NCBI GenBank assembly: GCA_026388615.1
Contig: JAPLJL010000163.1
Location: 1-7,134 of the forward strand
Length of the DNA: 7,134 nt
Reading direction: 5' to 3'
DNA from: Pseudomonadota bacterium
GTDB lineage: Bacteria > Desulfobacterota > JAPLJL01
Part shown: in pieces, positions 1-5,700 of the stretch
Layout: every line of letters starts with the position of its first letter
Position numbering within the stretch: the stretch's first letter is position 1
Notes under the pieces: model-generated
What the model was told of the DNA's origin: nothing
The model's input: the letters and a program-made list of their open reading frames with translations, nothing else
Databases searched by the model: none
Made by a program: the position numbers and the translations under genes

Positions 1-232
1 ACCTGGTTTTCTGTTCCGGGCTCAGCCAGGGGATAATGGGCTCGGTTAGTCCCAGACCGTAAGCCGTATGGATAAGATCAGAAGGAAAAGGAAGGTAGTG
101 AGCGCGAGGATCGAAGAAAATTTCTACCGGTGAAGGGTTGGATTTGCAATTTCCCAAAATCAAAATCAAGGCAGTCAGTTGAGTCAGGAGGACCCCCAGA
201 AACAAACGGGATGTTATTTTTCGCCCGGTCAT
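1..232 (-). CDS. Putative lipoprotein, N-terminal part (runs off left edge)
   Basis: Reading leftward from ATG at 232-230, the frame is open for 77 codons to the window edge. The protein begins with a basic tip (MTGRK), a hydrophobic stretch at about residues 10-27, then LGNC with Cys29. This looks like a lipoprotein signal peptide, although Asn just before the Cys departs from the usual Gly/Ala/Ser. The mature start contains FFDPRAHYLPFPSDLI. The pattern 'FDP...PFPxDL' resembles the N-terminal segment of large bacterial surface lipases (Lipase_bact_N type); that likeness is from memory and weak. No Shine-Dalgarno sequence is visible before the ATG, so a very short leader or another start is possible. 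It is divergent from the cpoB-like gene and shares its upstream region. Function unknown; most likely an exported, membrane-anchored protein. Confidence 0.7.
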   Translation of the reverse strand, partial: MTGRKITSRLFLGVLLTQLTALILILGNCKSNPSPVEIFFDPRAHYLPFPSDLIHTAYGLGLTEPIIPWLSPEQKTR

Positions 233-245
233 GTATATGATTGAT

Positions 246-274
246 AATGTACGAAAGATATGTTTCCTTGACAA
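246..274 (-). promoter_or_regulatory. Possible divergent promoter for the leftward lipoprotein
   Basis: On the minus strand, TTGTCA (274-269) and TACATT (251-246) are 17 bases apart. The -35 box overlaps the rightward one because TTGACAA reads TTGTCAA on the other strand. The start site would fall near 240, only about 8 bases before the ATG at 232, which fits the absence of a Shine-Dalgarno sequence there. The -10 match is weak, so this is tentative. Confidence 0.3.
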
Positions 275-296
275 TATTTACTATAAATTATATAGA
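268..296 (+). promoter_or_regulatory. Sigma-70-type promoter for the cpoB–LysM pair
   Basis: TTGACA (268-273), a perfect -35 match, is followed after 17 bases by TATAGA (291-296), a partial -10 match. The stretch is strikingly AT-rich compared with the flanking genes. Transcription would start near 303, leaving a leader of about 17 bases before the ATG at 320 or about 35 before the ATG at 338. Prediction by consensus only. Confidence 0.6.
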
Positions 297-319
297 ATTC
301 AATAGGGTTTGATGCAGGG

Positions 320-1075
320 ATGGGTCGAAATCTGACTATGAAAGTAATATCCAGGCTATTTTTAATCACGCTTTTTTTGACAATTAATTCCTGCGCCTCC
401 GCGAAACTGGAAAAACGGGTGGGTGCTCTGGAAGCAGGAATATACGAATCCAAGGAGAGCAACAAGCGTTTAGTCAGTCAGCTTTCCGACCTGGAAAAAC
501 GACTGGGGGAAATCGATAATTCGATTTTTATTCTGAAAGATGCCGTAGATTCCACCTCGGAGGGGTTAAAGGAAATTAAAGAAAATCTGGCCGGGATTAA
601 AAAAGCCGAGATTCCGAGCGGGGTGCCGATCCAGCCCGAGCCCGGTTTTGCTTCCCTGCCGGCCCCGGTCCAGAAGGTCGCCCCGGAAGCGAGCGAGCCG
701 GAGGAAGCTGATCCGTTTTTGTTTTACCGGAAGGCTTACGGATATTTCCAGGCGGGCGAATATGAAACCGCCAAGGTGAAGTTTTCCCGGTTCGTTGCCC
801 TTTTTCCGCGGCACGATTTAACCGACAACGCTCTTTACTGGCTGGGAGAATGCTATTATTCGCAAAAGGATTTCCAGTCGGCGATCCAGACGTTCGAACA
901 GGTTTGCCGGGATTTTCCCGGAGGGAACAAGGTTCCAGATGCCCTTCTGAAATTGGGATATTCGTACCTTGCGGCCGGCAATCAGGGCCAGGCCCGGGAG
1001 GCAATCCAGAAATTGACCCGGGAATTTCCCCATTCGGAAGCGGCCAATAAAGCCAAAGAAAAACTTCATTTTTAG
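320..1075 (+). CDS. cpoB: CpoB/YbgF-like Tol-Pal-associated TPR lipoprotein
   Basis: CpoB (YbgF) is a cell-envelope protein that in Escherichia coli couples the Tol-Pal machine to peptidoglycan synthesis at division. The 251-residue protein has, in order: a signal peptide ending in INSC (Cys25), so probably a lipoprotein; a polar heptad-like region at about 30-95, likely the trimerising coiled coil; a Pro/Glu-rich linker at about 98-131; and three tandem TPR-like repeats at about 132-166, 169-203 and 206-240 (for example ALYWLGECYYSQKDFQSAIQ). This order and length match the YbgF family. The start is uncertain: ATG at 320 is used, but ATG at 338 (MKVISRLFLI) gives a more ordinary signal peptide and neither has a strong Shine-Dalgarno sequence. 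It leads a two-gene unit with the LysM gene 18 bases downstream. No tol or pal gene is in the window, so the Tol-Pal role rests on family likeness. Confidence 0.85.
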   Translation: MGRNLTMKVISRLFLITLFLTINSCASAKLEKRVGALEAGIYESKESNKRLVSQLSDLEKRLGEIDNSIFILKDAVDSTSEGLKEIKENLAGIKKAEIPSGVPIQPEPGFASLPAPVQKVAPEASEPEEADPFLFYRKAYGYFQAGEYETAKVKFSRFVALFPRHDLTDNALYWLGECYYSQKDFQSAIQTFEQVCRDFPGGNKVPDALLKLGYSYLAAGNQGQAREAIQKLTREFPHSEAANKAKEKLHF

Positions 1076-1093
1076 AGGGCGAAAGGAGAAAAC

Positions 1094-2347
1094 ATGAAAT
1101 CAAGAATGACCACCTCGATTTTCTGGCTGGTGGGAATTTATCTGGCGTTAACCGCGGGCATCGCGGCGCAGGTTGCGTCCCAGGAGGAAATGGCGCCCCA
1201 GACCCGGGTTTACGTGGTCAAAGGCGGGGACACCTTGTGGGAAATCTCATCCCGTTTTCTTGACGGCCCCTGGTACTGGCCCCAGCTGTGGGCATTGAAC
1301 CCTTATATTACGAACCCGCACCTGATTTACCCGGGTGAACCGATCGCTCTGGGGCAGGCTCCGCAGGTCCAGGTGGCACAGGCCCAGGTGGCACAGGCCC
1401 AGCCTCCTCAGGTGGTAGAGGAAGTGCCGGCTGCCGCCGCTCCGGCCCCGGAAGAGGCGGCCCCAGCCCCGGAGGCAGCAGTCCTGGTTCCGGAAACGGT
1501 GACGCTGGCCCCGGGCACCGCTGCTCCGGCTCCCGAAGCGGCCGCGGTCCCGGCCGCCGCCCCGATTCAGCCTGCGGCCGTCGAAACCGCCGCCCCGGAG
1601 GAATATGCCCCGGTAGAGGAGGAATTGCCCCCGCCGGTTTCCGGCGAAACCATTGGGATTCAGGAAACGGTTTACTACGCCAAGGTTACCAGCCGGGGAT
1701 TCATTTCCCCGAATGAATTGGGGAAGATGGGCTTGATTGTCGGTTCTCACGAGGAAAAGATCATGTTTTCCGCTGGGGATGTGGTTTTCACCAACCTGGG
1801 GGAAAATTCCGGAGTAAAAGTCGGCGACCGTTTTTCCATTCTCGAACAGGGAAACAAGGTTTTCCACCCGCAGACTAAAAAGCTGATGGGCTATCAGGTG
1901 GAAATCATGGGGGACTTGGAAATCATGGAGCTGAACGGCCAGGTTTCGACCGCCAAGATCATTCATTCCGAGAACGTGGTTGCCAAGAGTAACTTCCTCC
2001 GCGCTTTCGAACCGGCGGTCAAGGAAATCGACTTGAAACAATTCTCGGGGCAGATCGATGGATTTGTCGTCGGAGCGCAGAACCCGGTAGAAAACTCCGT
2101 GGAGAAGGATATCATCTACCTGGATCGCGGGACGCGCGACGGTCTGGAGGTGGGAAATTTGATGCTGGTCTATCGCCCCAGCCAGAGCGTCCTGGAGCCG
2201 GGAACCAAAAAATCGCTGAAATTACCGCCGCGGCTGCTGGGAAAAGTTTTAATTGTCGACGTAAAGGATGGGACCTCCGCGGCGTTGATTACCTCCAGCC
2301 TGGATACGGTCAGGGTGGGGGATTGTTTCCGCAGCGGGGTATATTAG
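1094..2347 (+). CDS. Secreted LysM-domain envelope protein with duplicated C-terminal module
   Basis: This 417-residue protein probably binds peptidoglycan in the periplasm or at the cell surface. Residues 1-25 form a signal peptide (hydrophobic core about 9-22, likely cleavage after GIAA or AQVA). Residues 38-86 form one LysM domain: YVVKGGDTLWEISSRFL, then WYWPQLWALNP and a closing IYPGEPI. Residues 88-183 are a Pro/Ala/Glu-rich low-complexity linker containing VAQAQ repeats. The rest holds two similar beta-rich blocks, about 229-302 and 339-412, each with a 'DG/SGxxVGD/N' turn, a PxTKK motif and a final VGD-like or Lys-Ser-rich end. LysM proteins of this shape are common in deltaproteobacterial genomes, but their exact function is unknown to me. 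AGGAGA (1084-1089) sits 4 bases before the ATG, a good Shine-Dalgarno match. Probably co-transcribed with the cpoB-like gene. Confidence 0.85.
   Translation: MKSRMTTSIFWLVGIYLALTAGIAAQVASQEEMAPQTRVYVVKGGDTLWEISSRFLDGPWYWPQLWALNPYITNPHLIYPGEPIALGQAPQVQVAQAQVAQAQPPQVVEEVPAAAAPAPEEAAPAPEAAVLVPETVTLAPGTAAPAPEAAAVPAAAPIQPAAVETAAPEEYAPVEEELPPPVSGETIGIQETVYYAKVTSRGFISPNELGKMGLIVGSHEEKIMFSAGDVVFTNLGENSGVKVGDRFSILEQGNKVFHPQTKKLMGYQVEIMGDLEIMELNGQVSTAKIIHSENVVAKSNFLRAFEPAVKEIDLKQFSGQIDGFVVGAQNPVENSVEKDIIYLDRGTRDGLEVGNLMLVYRPSQSVLEPGTKKSLKLPPRLLGKVLIVDVKDGTSAALITSSLDTVRVGDCFRSGVY
1370..1399 (+). repeat. Perfect 15-base tandem repeat, two copies, inside the LysM gene
   Basis: The unit caggtggcacaggcc occurs at 1370-1384 and again at 1385-1399. 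It encodes the repeated VAQAQ block at the start of the Pro/Ala-rich linker. Being in frame, gain or loss of a unit would only alter linker length, presumably by replication slippage. Confidence 0.85.
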
Positions 2348-2533
2348 ACGATCGGGATTTTCCCGGATCCGAGCGCGGCCAGAATTTTTTTCCCTCCGCA
2401 GTACCCAGACCCAGGCAGGGAAGAAGAGAACGCGAAGAAGGTTTTTTCTGTTTTTTTCGCGGTGAGTATTTCTTCGGAGGAGCGGAGCGAAATATATTGT
2501 CAGATTTTATAAAAGCGGCACCAGGGATTGAAC
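2348..2533. other. Intergenic region between LysM gene and ffh: hairpin and T-runs
   Basis: This 186-base gap holds no convincing gene. Near its start, ATCGGGA (2351-2357) can pair with TCCCGGAT (2361-2368) with one bulged base; a run of seven T follows at 2385-2391, but 16 bases away, so it is at best an atypical terminator. A second imperfect stem pairs 2431-2440 (CGCGAAGAAG) with 2452-2461, including two G-U pairs, and encloses two T-rich runs. The last 45 bases are AT-rich (AATATATTGTCAG, TTTTATAAAA) and may contain the ffh promoter, but I could not fit a clean -35/-10 pair. The small frame at 2323-2541 has no family likeness. Confidence 0.45.
2523..2527 (+). promoter_or_regulatory. Ribosome binding site that sets the ffh start
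   Basis: AGGGA lies 6 bases before ATG at 2534 but directly abuts the in-frame TTG at 2528, so it favours the ATG. The ATG also gives MFEGINDRL, close to the usual Ffh beginning. Confidence 0.7.
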
Positions 2534-3889
2534 ATGTTTGAAGGCATCAACGATCGGCTCAACCAGGTCTTTCGAAAATTAAAGGGCTGGGGCAAACTCT
2601 CCGAGTCAAATATTGAGGAAACCCTGCGTGAGATCCGTCTGGCTTTTCTCGAGGCGGATGTTCATTACCAGGTCGTCAGTGATTTTCTGACCCAGGTTAA
2701 GACCCGGGCCCTGGGACAGGAGGTGATCGAGAGTCTCACCCCCGGGCAGCAATTCATCAAAATCGTCCGGGAGGAAATGATCCAGATCCTGGGGGGGAAA
2801 GGCCAGCCTCTGGATCTGGGGGGATCACCGCCCGTGGGAATCATGCTGGTCGGGCTGCAGGGGAGCGGAAAAACCACCACGGCGGCCAAGCTCGCGCACT
2901 ATCTGAAAAAATCCAAGGGGCGCAATCCCCTGCTGGTGGCGTTTGACGCCCGGCGCCCGGCCGCCGAGGAACAGCTGGAGATCCTGGCCGGGCGGGTCGG
3001 GGCGGGCTTTTACCGGGCCCGGGAAGAAGCCGCGGCGGGCCGGGCGGACCAGGTGATTCCCCGAATCCGCGAGCGGGCCTTGACCGAGGGATACGACGTG
3101 GTGATCCTGGATACCGCGGGACGCCTGCATGTGGATCCGGAGCTGATGGCGGAACTCGCGGCCGTCCGGGACGTCCTGAAACCCCGGGAAACCCTGCTGG
3201 TGGTGGATGCGATGGTGGGGCAGGATTCCGTCCGGATGGTGCAGAACTTTTCGACCGGGGTGGGGGTGAGCGGAATCATCCTCTCCAAACTGGACGGAGA
3301 TGCCCGAGGCGGAGCCGCCCTTTCCATCCGGGCCGCGGCGGGCATCCCGATCAAGTTTCTGGGAGTGGGGGAAAAGGATGATGATCTTGAGCTTTTCCAC
3401 CCTGAACGCCTGGCCGATCGGATTCTCGGGATGGGAGACCTCCTGTCCCTGATTGAGAAAGCCGAATCGGTCTGGGAAGAGAAAGAAGTCCAAAAGGTTC
3501 AGAAAAAGCTGGCCTCCGGGGGATTGGACCTGGAGGATTTTCTCGAACAATTCCGGATGTTGAAGCGGATGGGGTCTTTTGAGTCGGTCCTGGCCATGGT
3601 TCCGGGCATGAAGAAACTGGCCCCCAATCCCGAAGAGATGCAGAGGGCGGAAAAGGAAATCTCCCGTTTCGAAGCCATTATCAATTCCATGACCCGGAAC
3701 GAAAGACGGAACCCGGTTTTGATCAACGGTTCCCGTCGGCGCCGGATCGCGGCGGGGAGCGGGACCTCCCCGGCGGACGTCAACCGGTTGCTGAAGCGTT
3801 TCCAGGAAATGAAGAAAATCCTGAAAGTAAAACCGGGGCACAGGCCGGGGAGGATGGCTTTTCCTTTCCAAAACGGTTTTAATATCTAA
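2534..3889 (+). CDS. ffh: Signal recognition particle protein Ffh (SRP54)
   Basis: Ffh is the GTPase that, with 4.5S RNA, binds signal sequences on ribosomes and delivers nascent membrane and secreted proteins to FtsY. The 451-residue length is normal. The helical N domain spans about 1-95. The G domain shows all motifs: GLQGSGKTT (107-115), DARRPAA (138-144), DTAGR (193-197), SKLDGDARGG (251-260) and the GVGE closing loop (277-280). The M domain starts near 303 and includes FLEQFRMLKRMG, the MVPGM finger-loop segment and the RNA-binding SRRRRIAAGSG (400-410). The tail after about 431 (VKPGHRPGRMAFPFQNGFNI) is not Met-rich and looks lineage-specific. An in-frame TTG at 2528 would add two residues, but the ribosome site favours ATG 2534. 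It stands upstream of rpsP, a common neighbourhood in several phyla. The 4.5S RNA gene is not seen in this window. Confidence 0.97.
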   Translation: MFEGINDRLNQVFRKLKGWGKLSESNIEETLREIRLAFLEADVHYQVVSDFLTQVKTRALGQEVIESLTPGQQFIKIVREEMIQILGGKGQPLDLGGSPPVGIMLVGLQGSGKTTTAAKLAHYLKKSKGRNPLLVAFDARRPAAEEQLEILAGRVGAGFYRAREEAAAGRADQVIPRIRERALTEGYDVVILDTAGRLHVDPELMAELAAVRDVLKPRETLLVVDAMVGQDSVRMVQNFSTGVGVSGIILSKLDGDARGGAALSIRAAAGIPIKFLGVGEKDDDLELFHPERLADRILGMGDLLSLIEKAESVWEEKEVQKVQKKLASGGLDLEDFLEQFRMLKRMGSFESVLAMVPGMKKLAPNPEEMQRAEKEISRFEAIINSMTRNERRNPVLINGSRRRRIAAGSGTSPADVNRLLKRFQEMKKILKVKPGHRPGRMAFPFQNGFNI

Positions 3890-3913
3890 CTAATTTTACT
3901 CTAGACCAGTTAG
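3886..3913. repeat. Inverted repeat across the ffh stop codon and rpsP leader
   Basis: CTAACT (3886-3891), which includes the ffh TAA stop, is exactly complementary to AGTTAG (3908-3913), with 16 mostly A/T bases between them. The stem would end 7 bases before the rpsP ribosome site (GGAGGG, 3921-3926). No T-run follows, so it is not an ordinary intrinsic terminator. A six-base match may be chance. Confidence 0.3.
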
Positions 3914-3930
3914 CGAAAGCGGAGGGCAAA

Positions 3931-4218
3931 ATGGTAAAAATCAGATTGTTTCGGGTGGGGGGAAAATCCAAACCCTTTTATCGGATTGTCGCGGCCGATT
4001 CCCGGTCTCCCCGGAGTGGGAGGTTTATCGAGCGGCTCGGTTCCTATGATCCCAAGGGTAATCCCGCCAAGGTAGTCCTGAAAGCGGAGCGGATTCGCCA
4101 CTGGCTGGCCCAGGGGGCCCTGCCGACGAAGACCGTGGAGGTGATCCTCCGGAAGGAGGGTTACTATCGCAAACCGGAATCAACGGACCCAGGCCCGGAG
4201 ATGAAGGAGAGCAAATGA
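3931..4218 (+). CDS. rpsP: Small-subunit ribosomal protein bS16
   Basis: bS16 is a small ribosomal subunit protein that binds 16S rRNA and helps 30S assembly. The 95-residue protein carries the family core from its first residue: MVKIRLFRVGGKSKPFYRIV, then ADSRSPRSGRFIERLGSYDP (22-41), and the second half ending in the PTKTVEVILRKEG helix (about 65-77). The tail after about 80 (KPESTDPGPEMKESK) is charged and probably disordered, as is usual. GGAGGG (3921-3926) lies 4 bases upstream of the ATG, fixing the start. The gene is 41 bases after ffh, and its stop overlaps the khpA start (ATGA at 4215-4218), indicating translational coupling. Confidence 0.97.
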   Translation: MVKIRLFRVGGKSKPFYRIVAADSRSPRSGRFIERLGSYDPKGNPAKVVLKAERIRHWLAQGALPTKTVEVILRKEGYYRKPESTDPGPEMKESK

Positions 4219-4448
4219 GGGAACTGGTTGAGTACCTGACTCAACTTCTGGTGAATAATATCAAAGAGGTGGAGATCAAGGAGGTGGACGGGGAATCCAC
4301 CCTGATCATCGAGCTCAAGGTGCCCCAGGACGAAGTCGGCCGGGTAATCGGACGGGAAGGGAAGACGGCCCGGGCGATCCGGACGATTCTGTCGGCCGCC
4401 GGCGCCAAGACGAAAAAAAAGGTGGTCCTGGAGATAATCCCGAAGTGA
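4215..4448 (+). CDS. khpA: KH-domain RNA-binding protein KhpA (YlqC family)
   Basis: KhpA is a single KH-domain RNA-binding protein. In Gram-positive bacteria it pairs with KhpB (EloR/Jag) and affects cell elongation and small-RNA function; its role in Gram-negatives is less clear. The 77-residue protein is almost entirely one KH fold. Strand IIELKVPQDEVGRVIG leads into the GxxG loop (G46-R-E-G49), followed by helix KTARAIRTILSAAG and strand KKVVLEIIP. Length and position between rpsP and the trmD region are typical. The ATG overlaps the rpsP stop (ATGA), and AAGGAG (4204-4209) inside rpsP serves as the ribosome site. What normally follows, rimM, is missing here. Confidence 0.95.
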   Translation: MRELVEYLTQLLVNNIKEVEIKEVDGESTLIIELKVPQDEVGRVIGREGKTARAIRTILSAAGAKTKKKVVLEIIPK

Positions 4449-4537
4449 TCAAATTCCGGAAAGGGGTTTTTGCGAAGCCGGGGGAGCCCGGGAGTTGGCC
4501 GCCGCCGACCGGTCGAAAGTCGGCCTGAGGGCGGGCC
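4449..4537. other. GC-rich hairpin-capable spacer where rimM would be expected
   Basis: These 89 bases separate khpA and trmD. GCCGAC (4504-4509) pairs perfectly with GTCGGC (4519-4524) around a 9-base loop, and a smaller stem CCGGG/CCCGG is possible near 4479-4492. No T-run follows either stem. The frame that continues from khpA beyond its stop stays open to a TGA overlapping the trmD GTG (GTGA at 4538-4541), but its arginine- and proline-rich translation does not look like RimM or any family I know. No ATG is in it. Confidence 0.5.
4527..4531 (+). promoter_or_regulatory. Ribosome binding site that sets the trmD GTG start
   Basis: GAGGG at 4527-4531 is 6 bases before GTG 4538. It supports that GTG over the in-frame GTG at 4568, which lacks such a site. 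Confidence 0.6.
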
Positions 4538-5332
4538 GTGAAAGATTTTCCCTCCCGAATCGAGTTCGTGATTTTAACCCTCTTCCCCCACTACTTTGAT
4601 TCGCCGTTTTCCGAGTCCATATTATCCAAGGCCCAAGCCAAGGGGATTATTCAGGTGAAGGTGGTGGATATCAGGGATTTCGCCGAAGGCCGGCACCGGG
4701 TTGCCGATGACTATCCTTTCGGCGGAGGGGAAGGCATGGTGCTCAAGGTGGAACCCATCGCCCGGGCGCTGGAGCAGGTCCGCCGGGACTCTTCCGATCC
4801 CCCGCGGGTCATCCTGCTCAGTCCCCAGGGGCAATTATTCACCCAGGAGCGGGCGCGGGAACTGGCTCGGGAAAAGAAGCTGGTCATAATTTGCGGACAC
4901 TATGAAGGGGTGGATGAGCGGGTGGCGGAACATTTCGTGGATCAGGAGATATCTATTGGTGATTACATCCTTTCCGGAGGCGAGGTCGCGGCGCTGGTGC
5001 TGGTGGAAGCGGTGGCCCGCCTGTCCCCCGGGGTTTTGGGAAATCCCCTGAGCCCGGATCACGACTCGTTAGAGGGAGGGGTGCTGAAACATCCGGTTTA
5101 TACCCGTCCGGCGGATTACGCGGGTTTCCCGGTTCCCCCGGTGCTTTTCAGCGGCGATCATCGTAAAATTGAGGAATGGCAAAGGAAAGAGGCCTTGCGG
5201 CGAACCCGGAATCGCCGCCCCGATCTTTTAGCCCAAGTGAGCTTGTCCGAGTCTGACCAGGAACTTCTGGCGGAAATCGAAGCGGAAGAAAGAGAAAAAG
5301 GAGGCAAAGATGAACCTGATTCAGAAAATTGA
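4538..5332 (+). CDS. trmD: tRNA (guanine37-N1)-methyltransferase TrmD
   Basis: TrmD transfers a methyl group from S-adenosylmethionine to G37 of tRNAs with G36, preventing +1 frameshifting. It is a SPOUT-fold dimer. The 264-residue protein starts with GTG and gives the typical IEFVILTLFPHYFDSPF (8-24). It shows DDYPFGGGEGMVLK (57-70), LSPQG (94-98), ICGHYEGVDERV (118-129) and IGDYILSGGEVAALVLVEAV (140-159), the trefoil-knot cofactor-binding segments. The candidate catalytic Asp is D176 in the HDSLEGG loop, matching the E. coli D169 context, and KHPVYTRP follows (184-191). The C-terminal domain carries WQRKEALRRTRNRRPDLL. The acidic/lysine tail after about 245 is extended and overlaps rplS by 23 bases. 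All key motifs are intact. Confidence 0.97.
   Translation: MKDFPSRIEFVILTLFPHYFDSPFSESILSKAQAKGIIQVKVVDIRDFAEGRHRVADDYPFGGGEGMVLKVEPIARALEQVRRDSSDPPRVILLSPQGQLFTQERARELAREKKLVIICGHYEGVDERVAEHFVDQEISIGDYILSGGEVAALVLVEAVARLSPGVLGNPLSPDHDSLEGGVLKHPVYTRPADYAGFPVPPVLFSGDHRKIEEWQRKEALRRTRNRRPDLLAQVSLSESDQELLAEIEAEEREKGGKDEPDSEN
5298..5304 (+). promoter_or_regulatory. Strong ribosome binding site for rplS embedded in trmD
   Basis: AAGGAGG lies within the last codons of trmD, 5 bases before the rplS ATG. It is the strongest Shine-Dalgarno match in the window, which fits the high demand for a ribosomal protein compared with the low-abundance TrmD enzyme on the same message. Confidence 0.75.
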
Positions 5333-5657
5333 AAACGAATCCCTGCGCACAGGCTTGCCGGGGATCAGACCGGGTGACACGGTGCGCGTTCATTCTCGGA
5401 TCAAGGAAGGGGACAAGGAAAGGGTCCAGGTATTCGAAGGAGTGGTAATCTCGAAGCAGGGGAGCAGCAACCGGGCCTGTTTTACCGTGAGAAAACTGTC
5501 TTACGGCGTGGGGGTGGAAAGAATTTTCCCGTTGCATTCGCCCCTGCTGGAAAAGATAGAGGTGGTGTCGTCGGGGAAGGTCAGGCGGGCCCGGCTTTAT
5601 TATCTCCGGGAACGCAAAGGCAAGGCCGCCAAGATCCGGCCGGTTCAAACCGACTGA
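5310..5657 (+). CDS. rplS: Large-subunit ribosomal protein bL19
   Basis: bL19 sits at the interface of the ribosomal subunits near 16S rRNA. The 115-residue protein has the whole family core: FRPGD-like start as IRPGDTVRVHSRIKEGDKER (19-38), VQVFEGVVISKQG (39-51), FTVRKLSYGVGVERIFPLHS (58-77) and KVRRARLYYLRERKGKAAKI (90-109). AAGGAGG (5298-5304) is 5 bases before the ATG and lies inside the end of trmD, so the two genes overlap by 23 bases in different frames and are probably translationally coupled. The gene order trmD–rplS is very widely conserved. Confidence 0.97.
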   Translation: MNLIQKIENESLRTGLPGIRPGDTVRVHSRIKEGDKERVQVFEGVVISKQGSSNRACFTVRKLSYGVGVERIFPLHSPLLEKIEVVSSGKVRRARLYYLRERKGKAAKIRPVQTD

Positions 5658-5700
5658 AATATTCCGCGGCTACGGGCGGACAAGTTTTTGGGTTTTAACC

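Noticed and set aside
229..465. Leftward 78-codon frame across the cpoB start and divergent promoter
   Set aside because: It overlaps the cpoB signal peptide and the promoter region, and the lipoprotein frame starting at 232 explains the minus strand better.
1247..2041. Leftward 264-codon open frame opposite the LysM gene
   Set aside because: Antisense shadow of the Pro/Ala-rich linker; the Arg/Gly-rich product has no signal or domain.
2528..2533. TTG 2528 as the ffh start
   Set aside because: The AGGGA site abuts it, leaving no spacer, whereas ATG 2534 has ideal spacing and yields the usual N-terminus.
2323..2541. 72-codon rightward frame covering the gap before ffh
   Set aside because: It starts inside the LysM gene without a clear ribosome site, has Arg/Phe-rich composition and matches no family known to me.
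2825..3871. Leftward 348-codon open frame opposite ffh
   Set aside because: Entirely antisense to ffh, with low-complexity His/Pro/Gly/Arg-rich translation and no recognisable domain; a shadow of the GC-rich coding strand.
4504..4524. Intrinsic terminator between khpA and trmD
   Set aside because: A good stem exists but no T-run follows, and trmD lies right downstream in the same conserved operon.
4568..4570. Internal GTG 4568 as the trmD start
   Set aside because: GTG 4538 has a Shine-Dalgarno-like GAGGG at 6 bases; the internal GTG has none and would cut into the first core strand.
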